Of a stretch of DNA of 64,000 nucleotides, positions 9,281 to 17,195 are shown piece by piece. The notes beneath the pieces were generated by a model. The model made no database searches and was not told the DNA's origin. It saw nothing but the letters and a program-made list of their open reading frames with translations. Source of the stretch: Prevotella melaninogenica (GTDB taxonomy: Bacteria > Bacteroidota > Bacteroidia > Bacteroidales > Bacteroidaceae); NCBI RefSeq assembly GCF_013267595.1, contig NZ_CP054010.1, positions 868,001 through 932,000 on the forward strand, in the 5' to 3' direction. Each line of letters starts with the position of its first letter. The first letter of the stretch is position 1. Made by a program: the position numbers and the translations under genes.

Positions 9281-9347
9281 TTGAAGGCAACGAGAGAGTT
9301 AGGGAAGTCCTTTCGCAATTCCCCAAACAATTTGTTGCCAGCACTCT

Positions 9348-9998
9348 CTATCTCTTCTTCTGACGAATAGATAGTTTTATCCACTTACCATGCTTCAAGA
9401 CAAGGGCTTTACCATTCACAAAGCGGCGATAGTTAGCGATACTATCATACTCCAAAGGAATAACCTCGTTGCCTTGCTTATCGATGAATCCCCACTTGCC
9501 TCCTACAGTATATTCATGTTCTGGATCATCGGCTGGTCGCACCGTCTTACTCCCTACTGCCACAGCTGCCAAACCGTCATGATATGGAAAGATAGCATCA
9601 TACTTCGGATTGACAATAACCTTGCCTTCCATATTCGCGACGCCCATCTTCTGTCCGCTCTCATCCAAGATTCTAAAGAGTCCATTAACGGGATAGTCAT
9701 TGCCGTTATCCACCATATAAACATTGAACAACTCCTGCCCCTGAGTATTGATTGCAACACACCCCACATTCGGTTTCAACACAAAACCAATCGTACGGAT
9801 GGTATCTGTATAACACAGCAAATAGCGGTTACTCGGCACAACCGTTTCTCCCTTCTCATTAACATAAGAATATTGCTCGTACTTCTGTGTCGTATCAACC
9901 TGTAAAACCAAATATGAGTCCTTCACATCTGTAAATGACAAACAGGGCAGTGCCAAGCAACAAGCCAACATTGGAACGATAAGCTGTAATCTCTTCAT
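9348..9998 (-). CDS. Exported WG-repeat-like protein
   Basis: 216 residues from ATG 9998 (MKRLQLIVPMLACCLALPCLSF); the frame is open to 10109 but that part lies in family A repeat DNA. A signal peptide with two cysteines (possible lipobox at ACC or LPC, unclear) is followed by short repeats of the WG type: YVNEKGETVVPSNRY, VANMEGKVIVNPKYDAIF, GKWGFIDKQGNEVIPLEYDSI. WG repeats are beta-rich modules of unknown binding role, frequent in Bacteroidota exported proteins. On the minus strand a TATCTTTA box (10039-10046) lies ~42 bases upstream. Convergent with the previous gene. Confidence 0.8.
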   Translation of the reverse strand: MKRLQLIVPMLACCLALPCLSFTDVKDSYLVLQVDTTQKYEQYSYVNEKGETVVPSNRYLLCYTDTIRTIGFVLKPNVGCVAINTQGQELFNVYMVDNGNDYPVNGLFRILDESGQKMGVANMEGKVIVNPKYDAIFPYHDGLAAVAVGSKTVRPADDPEHEYTVGGKWGFIDKQGNEVIPLEYDSIANYRRFVNGKALVLKHGKWIKLSIRQKKR

Positions 9999-10038
9999 CT
10001 TGATTCTTCGTTGTTTAGGTATTAATAATATTCCGCTG

Positions 10039-10046
10039 TAAAGATA
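10039..10046 (-). promoter_or_regulatory. -7 box of the WG-repeat gene
   Basis: Minus strand TATCTTTA, one base off TAnnTTTG, with a TTG about 21 bases upstream (complement of ~10068-10070). Confidence 0.4.
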
Positions 10047-10082
10047 CAAAAATAATAAACTAAAAGCAAGTGTGTTTGTAAA

Positions 10083-10203
10083 AAAGTGAACGAGTGGACA
10101 AGTGAACAAGTAAACGAGTTATATGTTTCGCACGCAACTTGTTTACTTGTGAGCTTGTTTACTTGTAAACTTGTCCACTTGTCTACTTGTCTACTTGTAA
10201 ACA
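10083..10203. repeat. Family A repeat, inverted arms
   Basis: Units AACGAGTG GACAAGTG AACAAGTA AACGAGTT face the complementary series TTACTTGTGAGCTTGTTTACTTG, separated by ATATGTTTCGCACGC; the whole can fold into a hairpin of ~50 bp arms. Confidence 0.75.
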
Positions 10204-10227
10204 TTTTTCCGTGTACTAAATTTCAAT

Positions 10228-10430
10228 ACGTGCTCTCTTGCCTTTGAAAAGACGCCCAATTGGCTTGCAAAACATGCCCTTTTGAAGTCTTACTAACGCC
10301 CTTTTGAACCCTTACTAAGCACCTTTTGAAATCCATACTCACAACTATCTGATAACAAAACACTTAAAAGAGTAAGAGAATTGCTTGTCTTTTTGTTCTA
10401 TTTTAAGTCTTAATGTTTGAGGATTTGTAA
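10228..10430. repeat. Family B repeat, complementary orientation
   Basis: GACGCCCAATTGGC, ATGCCCTTTTGAAG, ACGCCCTTTTGAAC, AGCACCTTTTGAAA follow at ~22-base steps, then the family flank with TATCTGATAACAAAACAC. Confidence 0.7.
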
Positions 10431-10434
10431 AGCA

Positions 10435-10745
10435 TTTTTACATATCAACCTCCCCCTAACCCCCAAAGGAGGGGAGCTGCCTAACGGATAAAGACTTGAA
10501 GAGTAAACCTATTCTATATTAGCATTTTCACATACCACCTCCCCCAACCCCTCCAAAGGAGGGGAGCTGCCTAACAGATAAAGATTTGAAGAGTAAACCT
10601 ATTACATGTTGTTTGCTTTGTGTTTAATCTCTCACCCCGTTAGGCACGCCCCTCCTTCGAAGAGCAGGAGAAGGTCCCTGCTTTTGTTTAAACTCTCACC
10701 CCGTTAGGCACTCCCCTCCTTTGGAGGGGTTGGGGGAGGTCCCTA
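10435..10745. repeat. Family C with 90-bp direct repeat
   Basis: A 90-bp unit (C/G-rich palindrome plus GGGGAGCTGCCTAAC and AAGAGTAAACCTATT) occurs twice in tandem (GGGGAGCTGC at 10471 and 10561). Two inverted related copies (CACCCCGTTAGGCAC) follow at ~10634 and ~10694. No gene seen. Confidence 0.75.
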
Positions 10746-10747
10746 CG

Positions 10748-10795
10748 AAAAAGACAGAGTAACAGTTTTGCTTGTTACTCTGTCTTTTTTCTATA
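10748..10795. terminator. Bidirectional intrinsic terminator downstream of the M60 gene
   Basis: A perfect 17-bp stem (10748-10764 with 10773-10789; arm AAAAAGACAGAGTAACA), 8-base loop, flanked by A-run and T-run, so it can end transcription both ways. It lies ~90 bases beyond the M60 stop. Its arm is nearly the GACAAAGTAACA core of family A. Confidence 0.75.
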
Positions 10796-10881
10796 GGGGT
10801 ATCCCGCATTTCACGCCCCTCTCCATTACTTCCCTTTGGTCAGTGACCGTTGGTTCGGAGAGGGGTTGGGGGTGAGGCTTT

Positions 10882-13800
10882 TTACTTACCCACTACCACC
10901 TTCTTACCACCAACAACGTAAACGCCGTTAGGTAAGCCTTCGAGGGCTGTCTCTGCATTCACCTTACTGCGAACGAGGACACCATAGATGCTATAAACAT
11001 CTACCTTACCACCGTTAGCCTGAGCCGAGAAGGTCGTGATACCCAATGGAACAGTACCTGGGTCAACCTCAGAACCGTCTGAACCGCAAACCTTAACCTT
11101 GATATCATTCTTTGCATCCTCCATCACCTTCTTAGGAATAGTGAAAGTCTTGGTGTTAGCAAAGTAGATAAGCTGACCCTTGCTGTTGTAAATCTTGAAA
11201 CCTACAACGTGGCTGTTCTTAGCCTCCATAGTATAGGTGCGCTTACCATTAGCATCGCTCTGCGTCTTGATAATAGCATAACCCTGACCGAGGCTGTCTG
11301 GACAGAACTGATCCCATGAACCGAAATCACCCATTCTGCCTACGCGTACGGCACCATTAAAGTCTTCACGCATCTCACCAGCAGCATGACCAGGATATGT
11401 AGCAGGAGTACGGCGGATATGATCGTCAATGAAAATCATGTTGTTAGCAGGGCCCTTAGGATATTTCTGCATAAATTTCTTTGCCTCCATCCACTGTGCT
11501 CTTGTGGTATACATGGTTGTGTTACTGTAGTCACCAATGACAGAACCGTTCACATCATAGAAGTGGCCCCATGCCTCGAAGAAGCTTGAGAGGTCTTGCT
11601 GAGCTGCATAAGAACATGCCTTAGCGAAGAGCAAGTAGTCGTTCTGACCCTGACAGTTGGCTGTTCCCTGACCTTCAAGACGGTGTGTGCGGAGATAATC
11701 GAGACACTTATGCCAGAACTGATTATCAAGACCTGTTGAATGGAACATCATATAGAGCTTATAATACATTTGCGTTGTGCCCCATGTACCATATTCAAAC
11801 CACTTTTTCTTGTTAGCAAAGCGATCAGCATAGGTTGAGACAGCACTCTCGCAAACACCATCATACTTCTTACCGTCAACATCTGTATAAGAACAGTTTT
11901 CTGAACGGCTGGTTACGCGACCAGAAGTAAACATCACCATGTTAGAATACATATTGACAGAAATCTCCGTCATACCTGCCGTATTGAACAGCTGCTGGTG
12001 GTTATGACCGAACTCGTGAGCAGGACCCCAGAGTGTACCATTACCCCACTTCATCTTGTCGTAGTTGAGCACATCGCCCAAAGTGTTGTAGTTATAGTAG
12101 GTACCACCGGTCGTAGCATACATATAACCATGGTCGACGGCAGTAGCATTAAGTACGTTGTTGCACTTATCACGCTTAGCGGCACGGAAACCCATGAGGT
12201 CGTCCTCACGCTGAACGATGCTGTTCCAGATCTCAACAAGTTCCTTCATGTGAACAGGAGTATAGCGCTTGCAATCAGCACCAGGCATGTTCATAACAAC
12301 CAATTCGCCCTTCATATTGAACGCCTTAGCCCAAACAAGACCGTCTGACTGCATCTTCTGCCAGTCCTCATTGGTATTACCCTTAGTAAGATCGAAGTAT
12401 CCATTCACCTTACCACCCTCAATGTGGATGTTCATAGGCTTATAATCTCTAAGGTACTTACCGTTGTTGAAGGTACGACCGATATAGTTAACGAATACGT
12501 TGTTCTCGCCCTGATTGAGGATAATGTTCAATCCCTTCTTCAAGCTATAGTACTTACCAGCACTGCGTGTACCCAATGGTACGAGCTCAATCTGTACCGT
12601 TGCATTCTGTGGGATGTCATCGCCAAGGAAGACGAAGAGGTCTTCGCCATCACGAGCCGTGATACCTGTTGGATTCGTCATACTACCATAATCGTAGCCG
12701 ATACCCATTGAACGCGCCCAAGCATTATAGTTATTCTCGCTGTAAACCTTATAATCAGCGATACGGAAGAGCTTCTCCCAGTTGCGACCACTTGGATAAG
12801 CAGTCCAGCTCTGGTTCTTTATCTTCAACACAACCTCCTGCAAACCCTGTGGCACACCCTCGGTAGTCATCTGCGCCTTCAAAGCCTCATCGGTCATCGC
12901 CTTAGTAGCAGCAGTAACCTCCGTAGCGGCACTGTTAGTGAAATACTTAGCCACCTTCTCAGCATAGACATCCACATTCTTGGTCAAGTCGACACGTGCC
13001 TTGTAAGCCTCCTGCTGCTCCTTGAGCTTAGCAGGGTCGAGTGTAGCCTCCTTGAAGACCCACTTATTTGCCTCGTTGTGCGTGTACCAGCCTACAGGAT
13101 GGTATCCCTGACTCTCAGCACAATGGATACCAACATTATTGGCATCGACCATCTCGAAAGCCAACCCGTATGGATCGTCCGTGTTACGTTGGAGGTCAAA
13201 GCCTGTGCCCTTCCCCTCAGCTGTCGTATAAGAGCGACTTGTCTGCCCATTCTGAGGGACGATATACTTTCCTGTCACAGCATTCTGGAACACGTAGCGG
13301 CCGTTAGCCAACCTTTCTAACTTCCAATAATAAGAGTAATCACTGCTGTTAAAACCCGAGGTAGACAATTCGCCAACTATAAAGTCCTCACGCATCGACC
13401 TGCCATAGGTGTCAGAAACAATCTGATAGTACTTTGTGAGATCCTTTGTTGGGTCTACCACCTTGGTCAGCTGAGCCAGTCTGGCAAGCACCTGCTCGTT
13501 TGTAAGCGTCGTCACAGGATCGAAGCGGAACTCACTTGGACCAACTGCTCTAATACCATTATCCATCAATGGTTTCCAACGAACGATATTCTTCTGAGCA
13601 TCGATGTGCCAGCACCAATCTTCAGCATTACTATTATAGATATTGAAGTAAGACTTACCTGTCCCACTTGACTCTGTCTGATAAATAATCCTGAACTTGT
13701 AAGCATCATTAGCCGTCTTATAGACCTCATTATTTTGCCCCACACTCTGAACGTACTTCGCATTCTTCAGACTCTGAATGGTGTACCTGCCGTCCTTAGC

Positions 13801-14073
13801 ACGTAGTAAGAAGAGATCAGAGAAGTCGGTAGATGGACTGCCATAATGCTGGCCATGTAAGGTGCCTTCATCATTGACAAAGACATGAAGATCAGTACCT
13901 TTTTGACGCTTGTCATTAACAATGTAATAAACTCCCGGCTTGAGTTTTTGATTCTCTCCATCAGCAGTTGGTGCCGCAGAGAGCATCGAAGCTTTCGCAA
14001 CACTTGGCACAGCAGCGGTCAAAGCCAGTGCTGCCATGAGTGTCTTCTTGCGTAAAAATCTTTCGAATAACAT
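10882..14073 (-). CDS. M60-family metallopeptidase (probable O-glycoprotein-specific)
   Basis: 1063 residues with a signal peptide (ALALTAAVPSVAKA). Residues ~45-190 and ~215-350 look like two related beta-rich (trefoil-like) carbohydrate-binding modules, both with W..F/YK endings. The M60 domain follows: zinc site HEFGH at 686-690 (H686, E687, H690) and the further Glu E703 in GMTEISVN, fitting HExxHx(8-28)E. M60 enzymes such as Bacteroides BT4244 cleave mucin-type glycoproteins next to O-glycans. The C-terminus (YSIYGVLV ... GVYVVGGKKVVV) resembles the tails of the proteins at 2528 and 24763, possibly a secretion tail. Last gene of a locus with SusC/SusD, fucosidase and GH31; 210 bases with a hairpin separate it from the previous gene. 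Glycopeptidase role is inferred from family and context. Confidence 0.9.
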   Translation of the reverse strand: MLFERFLRKKTLMAALALTAAVPSVAKASMLSAAPTADGENQKLKPGVYYIVNDKRQKGTDLHVFVNDEGTLHGQHYGSPSTDFSDLFLLRAKDGRYTIQSLKNAKYVQSVGQNNEVYKTANDAYKFRIIYQTESSGTGKSYFNIYNSNAEDWCWHIDAQKNIVRWKPLMDNGIRAVGPSEFRFDPVTTLTNEQVLARLAQLTKVVDPTKDLTKYYQIVSDTYGRSMREDFIVGELSTSGFNSSDYSYYWKLERLANGRYVFQNAVTGKYIVPQNGQTSRSYTTAEGKGTGFDLQRNTDDPYGLAFEMVDANNVGIHCAESQGYHPVGWYTHNEANKWVFKEATLDPAKLKEQQEAYKARVDLTKNVDVYAEKVAKYFTNSAATEVTAATKAMTDEALKAQMTTEGVPQGLQEVVLKIKNQSWTAYPSGRNWEKLFRIADYKVYSENNYNAWARSMGIGYDYGSMTNPTGITARDGEDLFVFLGDDIPQNATVQIELVPLGTRSAGKYYSLKKGLNIILNQGENNVFVNYIGRTFNNGKYLRDYKPMNIHIEGGKVNGYFDLTKGNTNEDWQKMQSDGLVWAKAFNMKGELVVMNMPGADCKRYTPVHMKELVEIWNSIVQREDDLMGFRAAKRDKCNNVLNATAVDHGYMYATTGGTYYNYNTLGDVLNYDKMKWGNGTLWGPAHEFGHNHQQLFNTAGMTEISVNMYSNMVMFTSGRVTSRSENCSYTDVDGKKYDGVCESAVSTYADRFANKKKWFEYGTWGTTQMYYKLYMMFHSTGLDNQFWHKCLDYLRTHRLEGQGTANCQGQNDYLLFAKACSYAAQQDLSSFFEAWGHFYDVNGSVIGDYSNTTMYTTRAQWMEAKKFMQKYPKGPANNMIFIDDHIRRTPATYPGHAAGEMREDFNGAVRVGRMGDFGSWDQFCPDSLGQGYAIIKTQSDANGKRTYTMEAKNSHVVGFKIYNSKGQLIYFANTKTFTIPKKVMEDAKNDIKVKVCGSDGSEVDPGTVPLGITTFSAQANGGKVDVYSIYGVLVRSKVNAETALEGLPNGVYVVGGKKVVVGK

Positions 14074-14151
14074 AGATGTATTTAATAAGTAGTTGTTTTT
14101 TAGGTTTCTCTTCGGTAAGTATCAAGTTTGTTTTCATCCCTTTTTAGGACA

Positions 14152-14212
14152 GTGCGGAGGCTCCGCACCCGTGGTGTTCACGTCCCGCACCTTTCGTGCG
14201 AAGGTATAGCAC
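14152..14212. repeat. Family E double hairpin between M60 and the BACON gene
   Basis: GTGCGGAGGCTCCGCAC (14152-14168) is a 7-bp stem with 3-base loop; CGCACCTTTCGTGCG (14186-14200) is a second hairpin. The same arrangement with conserved spacing recurs at 61609-61665. In this place it may set the level of M60 mRNA relative to the upstream genes. Confidence 0.65.
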
Positions 14213-14287
14213 ATCACCTGAATAGTATATTAACGAAGACAACCCACTGGCATAGGGGTACTATGCCAGTAGGTTGAGATATTGGGA

Positions 14288-16093
14288 TTAAAGACCTAAC
14301 TGCTCTCTCTTCCAAGCCTCATCGTGGTAAACGTAGAGGTGGAGTTCAGCGAGATACCAGTATGAAGAACCGCCACCATTGTTGATGTTCGTACCGTTCT
14401 TGCGCTGTGTAGGCTCGAAGCGGATATGTGTGACAGTTACGCCATTTGTCTTAGTATATGAGAGCGGCTCGCTCACTGCATTAGCAGAACGGAAGTTCGT
14501 CTGTGTCAATGGTCTTGTAGTAGCAGTGATGACGTCAGAAGAAGCATAGATATTTGCCTTCTTAGGGTTACGGTCATTGCTTGTCACCTTATTCTCATCA
14601 AATGCAAGGTAGAACGTACCATTGATACCCTCATTCAGTGTAATGTCAATGTGTGGACGTGGATCGCTTGTACTACCGTTACTCTTTGTCTGGAAGTAAG
14701 TTGTCTTGTTACCATCAACCGCAGAACCAATCTCATGACCAGGCTGCATTGAGTTAGAAGAAACCATAGCTGCAGTAAGTGGAATCTCAACAGACTCTGA
14801 CCACTCATTAGCCTGAGCAGTAGCTGTTGCTGGAGCATCTGTGTTCTTACCTCTGAGACCCTGAGTTGTTACGGTGATAGTATAGTTGCCTGCAAAGTTG
14901 AAGACATCATTGAGAACACAAGATGTCTCAGTTGCAGCAACCTCCTTCACTGACTCAGGAACACCAGGCATATTGCTCTTCGCTCTAACAATAACCTTCT
15001 CATAGTTCACCTCATCTGGAGCCTTCCAAGATACATTGAACTGACCCTTACCAGGTGTTACGTTCAGTTCGCTCACACCAGTAGGAACAATATCCTGGAA
15101 AGCCTGCTGTGTCACGTGGATAGTGAATGGCTGTGTGCTTCCGTTAGAAGGCTTGCAAACCACATCACATGAACGAGGACTGTCTGTTGTATTAAGCGTT
15201 GTTGTAAAGACAACTTCAGAGCCTGCAATAAACTTCTTAGTAGTTGACAACCAATCTTTAGCATTGTCTGGAATAATAACTTCATAGTTACCATCAACAG
15301 CTGTACGCTGGAATGGCACACGATAAGTACGGCCGAGGTCTATCATCTCAACAGAAGCCTGCTTAGTCTCTACTGGATAGATAGGACGAACCTTATAACC
15401 CTTTGCAGCCTGCTCAATAACATACTCAATAGAAGCATCCCAGTTATCAGAACTCTTCAGACGTACTGTACAATAGCGTTTCTCTGAAGTTGTGTTTGGA
15501 TCCATATCGAAATGGAGCTTAACAATACCATTCTCTTTCACTGTCTTACTTGCATCCAAACGAACGAAAGACACTGTATCAGGAACAATGATATGGTCGA
15601 GATTGAGGTTGGTCTCAACAGGAACGTCTATACTTGTCACCTTACTCTCGAGGAGAGAATAGAAGGTACCCTCACGATTGAAGAATGGATTCTGCTCAGG
15701 AATACGGAGTACACTCTCAAAGCCCATCTGTGACACCTTAATTTCATAAGACGCACGCTCGCCATGAGAGATAGTAACTTTAGCCTCACGAGCCTTGAAA
15801 CCATCGTAAGCTGGTGTCTTAACCGTCACACCCTTACCATCGGCATTCTTGGTAACAGTGAGCCAATCAGCATTGCTCTCAGCCTTCCACTCATCGAGCG
15901 CAACATTCGTCTCGACAGCAATCTGCTGCTCGCCACCCTCCTTATTGAATGCAATCATTCGCTGAGAAGAATGAGGAACCTCAAGTTCCTTACCAGTAAA
16001 ATCTGTGTCATAGTCAGTTGCACATGATGCGAGACCTAATGTTCCCACAAACAGCACTGACAATATGAATAGGAAATTAATCTTCAGTTTCAT
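14288..16093 (-). CDS. Surface lipoprotein with BACON-like, FN3 and discoidin-like modules
   Basis: 601 residues; lipobox LASC with Cys24. Residues ~46-125 form a BACON domain (NADWLTVTKNADGKGVTVKT ... ATISHG-type end VSQMG). Two further similar beta domains follow (~130-235 and ~245-340, each ending in a VTQQ/IEQA-type strand). Residues ~343-430 are FN3-like (VTPGKGQFNVSWKAPDE). The last ~160 residues have a discoidin/F5-8C look (HEIGSAVDGNKTTYFQTK .. HIDITLNEG .. YLAELHLY). It sits in the SusE/SusF position behind SusC and SusD, so it is probably a surface glycan-binding protein. BACON domains are proposed to bind carbohydrate or mucin. Confidence 0.85.
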   Translation of the reverse strand: MKLKINFLFILSVLFVGTLGLASCATDYDTDFTGKELEVPHSSQRMIAFNKEGGEQQIAVETNVALDEWKAESNADWLTVTKNADGKGVTVKTPAYDGFKAREAKVTISHGERASYEIKVSQMGFESVLRIPEQNPFFNREGTFYSLLESKVTSIDVPVETNLNLDHIIVPDTVSFVRLDASKTVKENGIVKLHFDMDPNTTSEKRYCTVRLKSSDNWDASIEYVIEQAAKGYKVRPIYPVETKQASVEMIDLGRTYRVPFQRTAVDGNYEVIIPDNAKDWLSTTKKFIAGSEVVFTTTLNTTDSPRSCDVVCKPSNGSTQPFTIHVTQQAFQDIVPTGVSELNVTPGKGQFNVSWKAPDEVNYEKVIVRAKSNMPGVPESVKEVAATETSCVLNDVFNFAGNYTITVTTQGLRGKNTDAPATATAQANEWSESVEIPLTAAMVSSNSMQPGHEIGSAVDGNKTTYFQTKSNGSTSDPRPHIDITLNEGINGTFYLAFDENKVTSNDRNPKKANIYASSDVITATTRPLTQTNFRSANAVSEPLSYTKTNGVTVTHIRFEPTQRKNGTNINNGGGSSYWYLAELHLYVYHDEAWKREQLGL

Positions 16094-16113
16094 TATTCGT
16101 AATTGTTTATACG

Positions 16114-17172
16114 TTAAAGTTTATCTGCTCTTGGGTTATACTGATAGCGCAGCTTAGACAACACTTCCTTCCATGGACCAGCCTTCCATGTACCATCGTT
16201 CTGCTTAGCATTCTTCATCACGCGATAACGATAGTGGAGACGGAACTCCTTGAAGTAAGTAGGATTGGTTGATGCACTACCACCTAACTCATTAAGCAAG
16301 AATGTATTGTTATACTCACCAACTGGAGTAAGCATCTCTACCTCGAGAGAATCCTGTTTGTAAGGCTTCAGCGTTACGTTGTAAGCTGATGGATTAGTAA
16401 CCGTCTTTGAACCGATAGTAGCAACGATACTCTTGACATTGATGTCATGGAGTGCCTTTTCGTAGTTATCCCACTTCTCATCACCAGCAAGGAAACGAAC
16501 AGCGTTAGCCGCTACTGGGAATGCACGAACCGTATTGGTAGGACGAGTAGTTGACTTTGTCTCAAGGTTAGTAACCTGTGAAGATACCAACTGATAGTTC
16601 CAGCCCTCAGCAGTAGAACCGTAAGCATTCTTCCATGTCACCTTAATCAAGACATGATCCAACTTAACACCTAACTTATTATTGTCAGTTGCGAGTGCAC
16701 TTGCATCGTGGCTAACAATCTTGTAGTTGAGGAAGTAAGTACTGTCTGGTGACAAGGTACCGAGGTTCTTCAACTTGATATCAAAGAGGCACTTGTTTGA
16801 ACCTGATGGGATAGTACCCGCCATAGCAGGGTCCTCATAGCAGTTCTGTGGCAGAAGACGCGCAAACTTTGTGCTGTCGATATCGAAGTTAGATTTGTTA
16901 TAAGCATTGAAGAGTGAATCATCATGCGCAATCGTCACGTGATAGTCACGGTCAGCCAACTGCGAACCACTAAGGTTAGCAACCAACTGAACAGAAGCCG
17001 TACCGTTCTCCACGGTAGAAAGCTCTACCGTGGTGCGGTCGTAGATACGGTTAGTACCAGCCATCAATCCCACCTTGTGAGGATAGAAGTTCTGCTCAAA
17101 GTCATAATTATTACATGATGACAATGCTACAGCAGCTAAGGCACATCCTAATATATACTTGTATTTTTTCAT
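16114..17172 (-). CDS. DUF1735/DUF4361-like surface lipoprotein
   Basis: 352 residues with lipobox LSSC, Cys20. The N-terminal region (GTASVQLVANLSGSQLADRDYHVTIAHDDSL .. YNK) is DUF1735-like: an Ig-like domain placed in many SusE-type proteins. The C-terminal region (RFLAGDEKWDNYEKALHDINVK .. EFRLHYRYRV) resembles DUF4361. It is the third gene after SusC, 23 bases from SusD and 20 bases from the next gene, so it is co-transcribed. Expected to help bind the locus's glycan at the cell surface. The domain names are from memory of the family pattern; the lipoprotein and position are clear. Confidence 0.75.
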   Translation of the reverse strand: MKKYKYILGCALAAVALSSCNNYDFEQNFYPHKVGLMAGTNRIYDRTTVELSTVENGTASVQLVANLSGSQLADRDYHVTIAHDDSLFNAYNKSNFDIDSTKFARLLPQNCYEDPAMAGTIPSGSNKCLFDIKLKNLGTLSPDSTYFLNYKIVSHDASALATDNNKLGVKLDHVLIKVTWKNAYGSTAEGWNYQLVSSQVTNLETKSTTRPTNTVRAFPVAANAVRFLAGDEKWDNYEKALHDINVKSIVATIGSKTVTNPSAYNVTLKPYKQDSLEVEMLTPVGEYNNTFLLNELGGSASTNPTYFKEFRLHYRYRVMKNAKQNDGTWKAGPWKEVLSKLRYQYNPRADKL

Positions 17173-17195
17173 AAATAGTTACAATATTAACGTTA

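Noticed and set aside
9390..9905. Plus-strand 171-residue open frame opposite the WG-repeat gene
   Set aside because: It is antisense to a gene with signal peptide and repeats; no promoter or family supports it.
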